This document shows positions 35,026-42,852 of a DNA stretch of 64,000 bases, one piece after another (the stretch's first letter is position 1; each line of letters opens with the position of its first letter). A model generated the notes under the pieces. The model made no database searches, was not told the DNA's origin, and saw only the letters and a program-made list of their open reading frames with translations. Source of the DNA: Firmicutes bacterium UBA2116. Lineage in GTDB: Bacteria > Bacillota > Clostridia > Tissierellales > Sedimentibacteraceae. The DNA is taken from positions 220,266-284,265 of the forward strand of contig DCYG01000044.1 of NCBI GenBank assembly GCA_002331025.1, written 5' to 3'. Both the position numbers and the translations under genes were made by a program.

Positions 35026-36447
35026 TTAATTTTCCTTTGTAATAATCTCTTTAACAATTTGAGCTGCCAAAGCGGCATCGGCTTTTCCTTTTGATTGCTT
35101 CATAATAAAGCCGATAATCGCTCCGATAGCTTTTTCTTTTCCCTCTAAGTATTCTTTTACGGCTTTTTCGTTTACATCCACTGCCTTTTGACACAGGCGT
35201 CTTAAATCATCCTCATCTACCCCTTGCATATCTTCCTCGGAAATAAATGATGATGCTGTCTTTCCTTCATCCAGCATCTTTTCCAAAGTATTTCTTGCTA
35301 CCTGAGAAGTAATCTTTTTCTTTTCTGCAAGTATAACCAGCTCCGATAAATATTTTGGAGGAATCGAAATATTAAACTCTTCCTTTTCCGATTCGGTTGA
35401 AAAACGTCTGAATATCTGGCTCAATATATAGTTAGAAACCATCTTGGGACTTTCAACTCCCGCAGATGCTTCTTCAAAATAATCAGCAACTTTTTGATAT
35501 TTAATCAGGAGCTCTGCGTCATCCACCGGTAATCCCAATACTTCAACAAATCTCTTTAATCTCTGCTGAGGAAGCTCAGGCAAGCTTTTCTTACAGCGAT
35601 CAATTTGCTCATCCGAAATTGAAATAGTAACTAAATCAGGTTCTCTGAAATATCTGTAATCATCGGCATCTTCCTTGCCCCTCATGCTTTCGGTAATATT
35701 TAAACCGCTGTCGTATCTTCTTGTTTCCTGTTCTATCTCCCCGCCGCTTTCCAATACATCTATCTGTCGTCTGAATTCATATTCCATTGCTTTTGCTATA
35801 AAATTGATTGAATTCATATTCTTTATTTCAGTTCTTGTTCCATACTTTTCCTCGCCTTGTTTTCTTACGGAAATATTCACATCACACCGCAGGGAACCCT
35901 CTTGCATTTTTACATCCGACACTCCTGTATATTTCATGATTAGTCTCAGCTTTTCAACATATTCTACTACTTCGTCTATACTTCTGAAATCCGGCTCTGT
36001 TACTATTTCAATGAGAGGAACACCACCTCTGTTATAATCTATATATAGATCGCCTCTCTGATGAACTAATTTACCTGCATCCTCTTCGATATGAATCCGA
36101 TTTATATTAACTCTTTTTCCGGAATTCAATTCTACGTATCCGCCTTCACACAGCGGCTTATCATATTGGGATATCTGATAGGCCTTTGGTAAATCAGGAT
36201 ATACGTAGTTTTTACGGTCCATCTTGGATATATTTCTGATACTGCAGTTTGTTGCAAGTCCTGCCTTCACGGCATACTCCACTACCTTTTCATTTAACTT
36301 AGGTAATGTTCCGGGAAGCCCTATGCAAACAGGACAGCAATGAGTATTCGGTTCGCCTCCGAATTCGGTTGTGCAAGAGCAAAATATTTTTGTTTTCGTA
36401 GAAAGCTCTACATGCGTTTCTAACCCGGCAACTAATTCCCAGCTCAT
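35026..36447 (-). CDS. gatB: Asp/Glu-tRNA amidotransferase subunit B
   Basis: 473 residues, the tRNA-binding and kinase subunit of GatCAB. It phosphorylates Asp-tRNA(Asn) or Glu-tRNA(Gln) and passes ammonia from GatA to form the amide. It shows GLETHVELSTKTKIFC, YPDLPKAYQISQYDKPL, HIEEDAGKLVHQ, RGGVPLIEIVTEPDF and the C-terminal YqeY-like tail (IGAIIGFIMKQSKGKADA). It overlaps gatA by 4 bases (ATGA). The full length is present. Confidence 0.97.
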   Translation of the reverse strand: MSWELVAGLETHVELSTKTKIFCSCTTEFGGEPNTHCCPVCIGLPGTLPKLNEKVVEYAVKAGLATNCSIRNISKMDRKNYVYPDLPKAYQISQYDKPLCEGGYVELNSGKRVNINRIHIEEDAGKLVHQRGDLYIDYNRGGVPLIEIVTEPDFRSIDEVVEYVEKLRLIMKYTGVSDVKMQEGSLRCDVNISVRKQGEEKYGTRTEIKNMNSINFIAKAMEYEFRRQIDVLESGGEIEQETRRYDSGLNITESMRGKEDADDYRYFREPDLVTISISDEQIDRCKKSLPELPQQRLKRFVEVLGLPVDDAELLIKYQKVADYFEEASAGVESPKMVSNYILSQIFRRFSTESEKEEFNISIPPKYLSELVILAEKKKITSQVARNTLEKMLDEGKTASSFISEEDMQGVDEDDLRRLCQKAVDVNEKAVKEYLEGKEKAIGAIIGFIMKQSKGKADAALAAQIVKEIITKEN

Positions 36448-37922
36448 ATCCTCACCCCTGACTCTAATTCTTTGTATATTTCATCTTTTGCATACTGCTC
36501 ATATTGATATGCCGCATTCAATATTTTAGCATCATCAAAGCTTTTACCGATTATCTGCATTCCTATTGGGAGACCTTTGTCATCAAATCCGCAGGGTATT
36601 GACAATGCAGGCAGACCGGCAATATTTACGGGTACTGTACATATATCGGTCAGATACGTCTCAATAGGATCCTTTGATGTATAATTCGTCTCAAATGCAG
36701 TCGTTGGTACTGTAGGAGTCAACATAATATCACATTCAGTAAACGCATCCCGAAAAGATTTAACTATCGAACCTCTCAGCTTTTGAGCTTTCTTATAATA
36801 TGCATCATAATAACCGGCGCTTAAAACATAGGTTCCCAATAATATTCTTCTTTGTACCTCTTTACCGAATCCTTCACTTCTCGTCCTGCTTATCATATCA
36901 TTTACATCCTTGTAATTATCAGTTCTGTAACCGTATCTGATTCCGTCATATCTTCCTAAATTTGAAGATGCCTCTGCACAGGCAAGAATATAATAGACAG
37001 GCAAAGCGTATTTTAACGAAGGTAGTTTAAATTGTACTATTTCGGCTCCTAAGCTTTCATAAGCTTCAATTGCCTTTTTTATAGAAATCATAACCTCTTC
37101 TCTCACTCCGTCAAAATATTCTTCTGCAATTCCGATTTTCATTCCTTTGATGCTGTTATTTAAAATATCAACGGCTTTAACCCTGCTTCCTGAGGATGTA
37201 GCATCTCTTTTATCATATTTGGAAATCGCATCGTAGATTATGGCCGTATCTTCCACACTGCCTGCAATCGGTCCGATTTGGTCAAGGCTTGAAGCATATG
37301 CAATAAGCCCGTAGCGTGATACGGCACCGTAAGTTGGTTTTAATCCTACTAAACCGCAGAAACTTGCAGGTTGTCTTACGGAACCGCCGGTATCAGATCC
37401 CAGACCGTATACTGCCATGTTTCCGGAAACTGCGGATGCTGCCCCTCCTGAGCTTCCTCCTGCCACATGAGCTGTGTTGTGAGGGTTTAAGCTTCCTCCG
37501 AAGCATGAAGTTTCGCAGGATGAACCCATTGCAAATTCATCCATGTTTGTTTTCCCCAAGAGAACTGCATTCTGATTTTTTAATATTTCCCACACCGCAG
37601 CATCATAGACGGGAACATAACCTTTCAATATTTTTGAACAGCATGTTGTTTCTACATCCTTAGTAGAAATATTGTCCTTTAAACTCATTGGTATTCCTTC
37701 AAGGAGTGAAATTTTTTCACCCCTTTGAATTTTTTCATCTACTGTCTCAGCTGTCTTTAATGCCGTTTCCTCAGTTATATTAACGTAAGCATTGATAATA
37801 CAATTCTCTTTTTTTATTGAATCTATATATTTTTGTGTTAATTCAACACAGGATATTTCCTTATCGGTCAAAAGCTTGTTTATATATTTTATTTTTCCTG
37901 TTTTTTTTATTTTTTCAGGCAT
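36444..37922 (-). CDS. gatA: Asp/Glu-tRNA amidotransferase subunit A
   Basis: 492 residues, the glutaminase subunit of GatCAB, an amidase-signature enzyme that releases ammonia from glutamine. The signature is GGSSGGAASAVSG followed by GSDTGGSVRQPASFCG, and the catalytic Lys lies in PMSLKDNIS. The C-terminal GLPIGMQIIGKSFDDA is typical. It directly follows gatC (stop and ATG adjacent) and overlaps gatB. The glutamine it consumes is made by the glutamine synthetases encoded nearby. Confidence 0.97.
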   Translation of the reverse strand: MPEKIKKTGKIKYINKLLTDKEISCVELTQKYIDSIKKENCIINAYVNITEETALKTAETVDEKIQRGEKISLLEGIPMSLKDNISTKDVETTCCSKILKGYVPVYDAAVWEILKNQNAVLLGKTNMDEFAMGSSCETSCFGGSLNPHNTAHVAGGSSGGAASAVSGNMAVYGLGSDTGGSVRQPASFCGLVGLKPTYGAVSRYGLIAYASSLDQIGPIAGSVEDTAIIYDAISKYDKRDATSSGSRVKAVDILNNSIKGMKIGIAEEYFDGVREEVMISIKKAIEAYESLGAEIVQFKLPSLKYALPVYYILACAEASSNLGRYDGIRYGYRTDNYKDVNDMISRTRSEGFGKEVQRRILLGTYVLSAGYYDAYYKKAQKLRGSIVKSFRDAFTECDIMLTPTVPTTAFETNYTSKDPIETYLTDICTVPVNIAGLPALSIPCGFDDKGLPIGMQIIGKSFDDAKILNAAYQYEQYAKDEIYKELESGVRI

Positions 37923-38213
37923 TTATTTTTCACCCCTTCTTTTAACAAAGAAATATCCGTCCAAGCCGCCTTCTCTGTTTTTCAATATGAGCTCTCTGTC
38001 GTAGGATTCTAATATTTCATCTTGGTGAAAGGCATTAACTATATTGTTTATTTCATCGAAATCTTCTGATTCAGCGTCCGTAACGGCGGTATTTATTGTG
38101 TTTGCAAATTCTATAATTTCATCCATATCCTTTGTTAATTCGTCAATTTTACTTTCATCAATTGAAAGCTTTGCAAGCTTAGCTATTTTTAGTATATCAT
38201 CCTTACCTATCAC
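37923..38213 (-). CDS. gatC: Asp/Glu-tRNA amidotransferase subunit C
   Basis: 96 residues, the small subunit that wraps around GatA and GatB. The N-terminal helix region ILKIAKLAKLSIDES and the acidic central part (DEIIEFANTINTAVTDAESED) are typical. The start is GTG with TAGGAG 8 bases upstream. The gene begins 12 bases after aspS stops. Its C-terminus contains the common FHQDEILESYDRE segment. Confidence 0.93.
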   Translation of the reverse strand: MIGKDDILKIAKLAKLSIDESKIDELTKDMDEIIEFANTINTAVTDAESEDFDEINNIVNAFHQDEILESYDRELILKNREGGLDGYFFVKRRGEK

Positions 38214-38224
38214 TTTATCAACTC

Positions 38225-39973
38225 CTATCTGATTTTAATATGAACTTCCCTTAACTGTTGTTCACTCACTGCATTCGGGGCATTTGTCAATACATCCTGG
38301 GCATTGCTGTTCATAGGAAACGCAATGACCTCTCTGATATTTTCTTCTCCCGTCAGCAGCATTACCATTCTGTCGATTCCCGGTGCCATTCCCGCGTGAG
38401 GAGGTGCTCCGTACCTAAAAGCATTGTAAAGAGCAGTAAATTTAGATTGCAGATCGTCCTCGGTATATCCTGCAAGCTCAAACGCCTTAACCATAATATC
38501 AATATCGTGGTTTCTCACAGCACCTGATGATAATTCTATTCCATTACATACTATATCATATTGATAAGCAACAATGTCAAGCGGGTCTTTGTGCAGCAGA
38601 GAATCCAATCCTCCCTGAGGCATTGAAAACGGGTTGTGTGTAAAGGATAATTCTCCCGTGCTTTCATCTGTTTCATACATAGGAAAATCAACCACAAAGC
38701 ACATTTCAAACCTGCTTTCGTCGATTAACCCCAGACGCTTTCCAAGCTCGGTCCTGATTTGACCCGCCAGCTTCGGCGCATATTCCTTATCATCCGCTAT
38801 AAAAAACAATACACAGCCCGGCTCTAATTCGGCTCTTTCTATTAGAATTGCCCTGTCCTCTTCCTTCAGGAATTTGTCAATAGGTCCGTGAAATTTCATT
38901 TCTTCATCTGCCTTAATATACCCAAGCCCCTTCATTCCAATCTCTACTGCATATGACAGCATGCTTTCAAAAAAGCTTTTTGGTTGCAATGCACAAGCTT
39001 TAACATTGATTGCTCTGACAGTCTTCCTTCTGAACGGTGCAAAGCCGGTTTCTTCAAATACGTCGCTTATGTCTATAATAGCTAACGGGTTCCTTAAATC
39101 CGGTTTGTCTGTTCCGTATTTTATCATTGCCTCCTTGTACGGAATTCTTGCAAAAGGCGGCTCAGACACCTCCTTGCCAGAAAACTCAGTAAATGTTTCA
39201 TACAATACTTCCTCGGCTACATTCAGTACATCCTCCTGTGTTGCAAAGGACATTTCAAAATCAAGCTGATAAAATTCACCCGGTGAACGGTCCGCTCTTG
39301 CATCCTCGTCTCTGAAGCAGGGAGCTATCTGAAAATATTTATCGAATCCGGATACCATAAGCAATTGCTTAAACATCTGGGGAGCCTGCGGCAATGCATA
39401 AAATTTACCCGGATGCTTCCTGCTCGGTATGATGTAATCTCTCGCACCCTCAGGAGAGGAAACTGTCAATATAGGAGTTTGTATTTCCAGAAACCCTAAT
39501 TCCTCCATTTTTGCTCTTAAAAATGAAATAATTTTAGAACGAAGTATAATATTTTTCTGTGCTTCCTTGTTTCTTAATGCCAGATATCTGTATTTTAATC
39601 TCAAATCCTCTTTTATTTCTTTTGAAGAAGCTATTTCAAAGGGAAAATTAGCTCGTGATTTACTTAATATTTCAACAGTCTCAGCATCTATTTCTATTGT
39701 TCCCGTCTCAATTTTTTCATTGATTGTATCCTCATCACGTTTTATAACTTTACCTGAAACACTGATTACACTTTCCTTAGTAATATTTTCAATTAAACTT
39801 TCATTTTCAACAACAATCTGGACTAAACCGTATTGGTCCCTTAAATCAATAAATTTTACTCCGCCGTGGTCTCTTACGTTTTCAAACCATCCGGCTAATT
39901 TTACTTCCTTTCCGATATCACTTTCTCTTAATTCTCCGCAGTTGTGTGTACGGTATATGTTTTGCTTTGTCAT
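38225..39973 (-). CDS. aspS: Aspartyl-tRNA synthetase (probably non-discriminating)
   Basis: About 582 residues, class IIb. It has an N-terminal OB fold (VKLAGWFENVRDHGG), class II motif 2 (FRDEDARADRSPGEFYQLDFE), a GAD insert domain and motif 3 (GAPPHAGMAPGIDRMVMLL). The start at 39973 has AAAGGA at good distance; an upstream start is not supported. Location with gatCAB under one T-box implies that it also makes Asp-tRNA(Asn), which GatCAB then converts to Asn-tRNA(Asn). That is inference from context; no asparagine synthetase or AsnRS is in the window. Confidence 0.95.
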   Translation of the reverse strand: MTKQNIYRTHNCGELRESDIGKEVKLAGWFENVRDHGGVKFIDLRDQYGLVQIVVENESLIENITKESVISVSGKVIKRDEDTINEKIETGTIEIDAETVEILSKSRANFPFEIASSKEIKEDLRLKYRYLALRNKEAQKNIILRSKIISFLRAKMEELGFLEIQTPILTVSSPEGARDYIIPSRKHPGKFYALPQAPQMFKQLLMVSGFDKYFQIAPCFRDEDARADRSPGEFYQLDFEMSFATQEDVLNVAEEVLYETFTEFSGKEVSEPPFARIPYKEAMIKYGTDKPDLRNPLAIIDISDVFEETGFAPFRRKTVRAINVKACALQPKSFFESMLSYAVEIGMKGLGYIKADEEMKFHGPIDKFLKEEDRAILIERAELEPGCVLFFIADDKEYAPKLAGQIRTELGKRLGLIDESRFEMCFVVDFPMYETDESTGELSFTHNPFSMPQGGLDSLLHKDPLDIVAYQYDIVCNGIELSSGAVRNHDIDIMVKAFELAGYTEDDLQSKFTALYNAFRYGAPPHAGMAPGIDRMVMLLTGEENIREVIAFPMNSNAQDVLTNAPNAVSEQQLREVHIKIR

Positions 39974-40045
39974 AATAATTCCTTTCTGTTTTTTGTATTT
40001 TGGGTTGACATTTACATGCATATGTTAATTCAAATTCAAGGATAC

Positions 40046-40163
40046 GCAGGCTCCATCACAAATTTGTCTGCTCCCTTTGGTCGCACAAATTTGGATTACG
40101 CTGCATTAGGTCTACCATCCATTTGTTCGTCGCTGTCGCTCAAACAAATGGTGGTAGCACCAT
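40046..40163 (-). other. Twin-hairpin element A, downstream of the aspS T-box terminator
   Basis: Two strong stem-loops fill the leader between the T-box terminator and aspS. Stem 1 is CCATTTGT/ACAAATGG and stem 2 is CAAATTTGT/ACAAATTTG. The loop of stem 2 contains TGCTCC and GTCGC. A homologous element lies in the same place at 61612-61726, with similarity running from GCAG to the A-run of the terminator. In the other copy stem 2 is CCAATTTAT/ATAAATTGG, so the arms changed together. No protein is encoded. Confidence 0.7.
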
Positions 40164-40447
40164 AAAAAAAGTCCCAATAAACACATTGTGTTTATTGGGA
40201 CGAAAGTTTCCGCGGTACCACCCTGATTAGCTATAAAGCTCACTCAAAAGACACTGACATGCCTTTGCCGCTTTATCGCTCGGTTGCGTCTGAGCCTACT
40301 ATTGTTTAATCAAAATAATTAAACAATTTGGGTCAAAAGCTCAAGGATGTTCTTCATAATAAGTTTATTGTAATAGAATCCCACCATCTCTATCTCTCTG
40401 TGACTAAAACTTACACTACTCTTCCTGTCATAGCTGTTAATATTATT
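40164..40447 (-). ncRNA. T-box leader controlling aspS-gatCAB-sfsA
   Basis: On the minus strand the T-box motif AGGGTGGTACCGCGG (40210-40225) is followed by a terminator (GTCCCAATAAACAC and its complement at 40171-40201, then seven T). Stem I carries AGAGAG, GGTGG and, on its 3' side, GAAGAACATCC (40345-40355). The likely specifier is AAC (Asn). GAA codons overlap or precede it. A T-box of the same operon type in Clostridium acetobutylicum was reported to read tRNA(Asn) and tRNA(Glu), and this arrangement would allow that here. Uncharged tRNA would open transcription of the operon. Confidence 0.92.
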
Positions 40448-40454
40448 TTATATA

Positions 40455-40482
40455 ATTTTATGCAATATTTTAAAATTGTCAA
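40455..40482 (-). promoter_or_regulatory. Promoter of the aspS T-box transcript
   Basis: TTGACA, 16 bases, TAAAAT on the minus strand. It is placed between the stop of glnN and the start of the T-box stem I. Confidence 0.55.
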
Positions 40483-40513
40483 GTGTTTTTTTAAAAATTA
40501 TTAAAATTTTTCA

Positions 40514-42604
40514 TCATATGCTGAACAGCAATTCCCCGTAAGTCGGATACGGCCAATACTTCCCCGCAGTATTAACCTCCAGCTCATCAACCGTTATACG
40601 AATTTCCTGCATTATTGAAAATATTGAATTTCTGTAAAACAGAGCTGCTTCCTTTATATTCTCACAGTTTTTAACCTCAAGAAGCAAATTTTCCAACAGC
40701 TCCGTATCGTTGTACAATGACGAGGAAAGTAATGAAAGCCTGATAATCAAAGCTTTTTCAACATCACAATTTGCATCGGGCAGGAAGGATGTTTTAGAAG
40801 CTGCTGTTTCACATAATTCTTTAATATATGATGATACAGCAGGTAATATATCCTTTTTTATCATTTCTGTCATAGTGAGTGCCTCAATATTTAAAACTTT
40901 GCAATAATCTTCTATTAATATATCCATCCTTGAATGAATTTCTTTTTCTGACAGCACTCCGAATTTTTCAAGCACCTTTATATTTTTATCGTCTGCAAAA
41001 TATAATAATGATTCAGGAGTTGATTTTAAATTTAATAAGCCTCGTTCTTCAGCCTCCTTAACCCACTCATCCGAGTAGTTGTTACCGTTGAAAATTATTC
41101 TCTTGTGATTTTTAATCGTATCTTTTATCAGGCAGCTTAACGCTTCGTTAAAATTATCTGCCTTTTCTAATATATCCGCAAATTGAGACAGCTCTTCGGC
41201 AACGATGGTATTCAGTACTAAATTAGGTCCCGCTATTGATAATTTGGAGCCAACCATACGAAATTCAAATTTATTCCCCGTAAAAGCAAACGGTGATGTA
41301 CGATTTCTGTCCGTCGTATCTTTAGGGATAACAGGAATTGCATCTACACCTATTGCCATTTCCATCTTGTATTCCTTATCATAAGCCACATCTCCCTCTA
41401 TGGATTCTAAAACCGATGCAAGCTCATCTCCGAGAAAAACGGATATTATGGCAGGAGGTGCTTCGTTACCGCCCAAGCGATGGTCATTTCCCGCGGTTGA
41501 TACCGATACCTTCAACAAATCCTGATATTCGTCCACTGCCTTTATAACCGCAACTAAAAACAATAAGAATCTCGCATTTTCACGGGGCGAAGTACCGGGC
41601 TCCAGAAGATTGATTCCTTTATTGGTTGACAATGACCAGTTATTGTGCTTACCGCTTCCGTTTATGCCGGCAAATGGTTTTTCGTGCAGCAGACAGGTCA
41701 ATCCATGCTTTGAAGCAACTCTTTTTAATAGTTCCATTGTTAACTGATTGTGGTCAGATGCAAGATTAGTATTGGAAAATACAACTGCTAATTCGTGCTG
41801 TGCAGGTGCAACCTCATTATGTTCCGTCTTTGCCGGTATGCCTAATTTCCATAATTCATTGTTAAGCTCCTTCATAAACTCCTGAACTCTGGGCTTAATG
41901 GCTCCAAAATAATGATCCTCCAACTCCTGACCCTTCGGGGGCTTGGCACCAAATAGTGTCCTGCCTGTATATATCAAGTCTTTTCTTTTATTAAATAATT
42001 TCTTGTCTATTAAAAAATATTCCTGTTCGGGTCCCAGCGTTGTAGTAACTCTTTTTGTTTTATTGTCACCGAATAATTTCAATATTCGCAGAGACTGTTG
42101 ATTAAGAACCTCCATAGAACGAAGAAGCGGAGTTTTCTTATCAAGAACTTCTCCTCCGTAGGAACAAAAAGCCGTTGGAATATATAATACAGAATCTTTT
42201 ATAAATGCGTAGGATGTAGGGTCCCATGCTGTGTAGCCTCTCGCTTCAAATGTCGAACGTAATCCTCCCGAAGGAAAGCTTGATGCATCGGGCTCACCCT
42301 TTATCAGCTCCTTTCCCGAAAACTCCATAATGATTTTCCCATCACCGGTTGCCGATATGAAACTGTCGTGCTTTTCCGCAGTAATCCCCGTCATCGGCTG
42401 GAACCAATGGGTAAAATGTGTGGCACCTTTTTCAATTGCCCAATCCTTCATGGCATTTGCCACTACGTGAGCCACATTTATATCCAAGCTTTTCCCTTCC
42501 TGAATTGTCTTTTTCAGTGCCTTGTACGTTACCTGAGGCAATCTTTCCTTCATTACTTCATCGTTAAAAACCATGCTTCCAAAAATCTCTGAAATATAAC
42601 TCAT
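40514..42604 (-). CDS. glnN: Glutamine synthetase type III
   Basis: 696 residues, the length of class III glutamine synthetases (GSIII). Class segments are TGITAEKHDSFISATGDGKI, FPSGGLRSTFEARGYTAWDP, GPEQEYFLIDK, KTEHNEVAPAQHELA, GINGSGKHNNWSLSTN and NRTSPFAFTGNKFEFRMVGS. GSIII forms dodecamers unrelated in regulation to GSI. It makes glutamine from glutamate, ammonia and ATP. GGAGG precedes the ATG. A perfect promoter and an intrinsic terminator lie directly upstream, so transcription may be attenuated. A second, class I enzyme is encoded 5 kb away. Confidence 0.96.
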   Translation of the reverse strand: MSYISEIFGSMVFNDEVMKERLPQVTYKALKKTIQEGKSLDINVAHVVANAMKDWAIEKGATHFTHWFQPMTGITAEKHDSFISATGDGKIIMEFSGKELIKGEPDASSFPSGGLRSTFEARGYTAWDPTSYAFIKDSVLYIPTAFCSYGGEVLDKKTPLLRSMEVLNQQSLRILKLFGDNKTKRVTTTLGPEQEYFLIDKKLFNKRKDLIYTGRTLFGAKPPKGQELEDHYFGAIKPRVQEFMKELNNELWKLGIPAKTEHNEVAPAQHELAVVFSNTNLASDHNQLTMELLKRVASKHGLTCLLHEKPFAGINGSGKHNNWSLSTNKGINLLEPGTSPRENARFLLFLVAVIKAVDEYQDLLKVSVSTAGNDHRLGGNEAPPAIISVFLGDELASVLESIEGDVAYDKEYKMEMAIGVDAIPVIPKDTTDRNRTSPFAFTGNKFEFRMVGSKLSIAGPNLVLNTIVAEELSQFADILEKADNFNEALSCLIKDTIKNHKRIIFNGNNYSDEWVKEAEERGLLNLKSTPESLLYFADDKNIKVLEKFGVLSEKEIHSRMDILIEDYCKVLNIEALTMTEMIKKDILPAVSSYIKELCETAASKTSFLPDANCDVEKALIIRLSLLSSSLYNDTELLENLLLEVKNCENIKEAALFYRNSIFSIMQEIRITVDELEVNTAGKYWPYPTYGELLFSI

Positions 42605-42630
42605 ACTGTCCTCCTTTAATCTATAATCGC

Positions 42631-42666
42631 AAAAAAGGCGCAGTAGGAATATCCTACAGCGCCTTT
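42631..42666 (-). terminator. Leader terminator (possible attenuator) before glnN
   Basis: On the minus strand GGCGC-T-GTAGGA pairs with TCCTAC-T-GCGCC (T-T mismatch) and is followed by six T. It lies between the glnN promoter and its ribosome site, starting only about 11 bases after the expected transcription start. It cannot serve carB alone, because a promoter lies between. Confidence 0.8.
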
Positions 42667-42683
42667 GCTGATTTTATAAAAGA

Positions 42684-42712
42684 ATTATATTCGCCACTTT
42701 TAATTTTGTCAA
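42684..42712 (-). promoter_or_regulatory. Perfect consensus promoter of glnN
   Basis: TTGACA, 17 bases, TATAAT on the minus strand, both hexamers perfect. Transcription would start near 42677. Confidence 0.8.
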
Positions 42713-42739
42713 CATTTTTTTAAACTTTTTCATCAATAC

Positions 42740-42852
42740 GAAAAAGTTCATCCTGCAAGGCGCCGGAAATTGGGCAACCGCAGCGTATTCAGACATACGT
42801 GAGGATTGACCGGTTGAACGGCAACGAAACAGGCGGGCGTTTTCAGCAATCT
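42740..42852. repeat. REP/MITE-like intergenic repeat, copy 2
   Basis: Homologous to 22150-22268. It shares CATCCTGCAAGGCG, GGGCAACCG, the core AGCGTATTCAGACATACGTG, GAGGATTGACCGG and the end TTTTCAGCA. It overlaps the last codons of carB, and the carB stop codon TGA lies inside the repeat end. Confidence 0.8.

Noticed and set aside
42715..42750. The AACTTTTTC/GAAAAAGTT hairpin as a carB terminator
   Set aside because: The bases following it on the minus strand are A, not T, so intrinsic termination is unlikely; one arm is part of the repeat.
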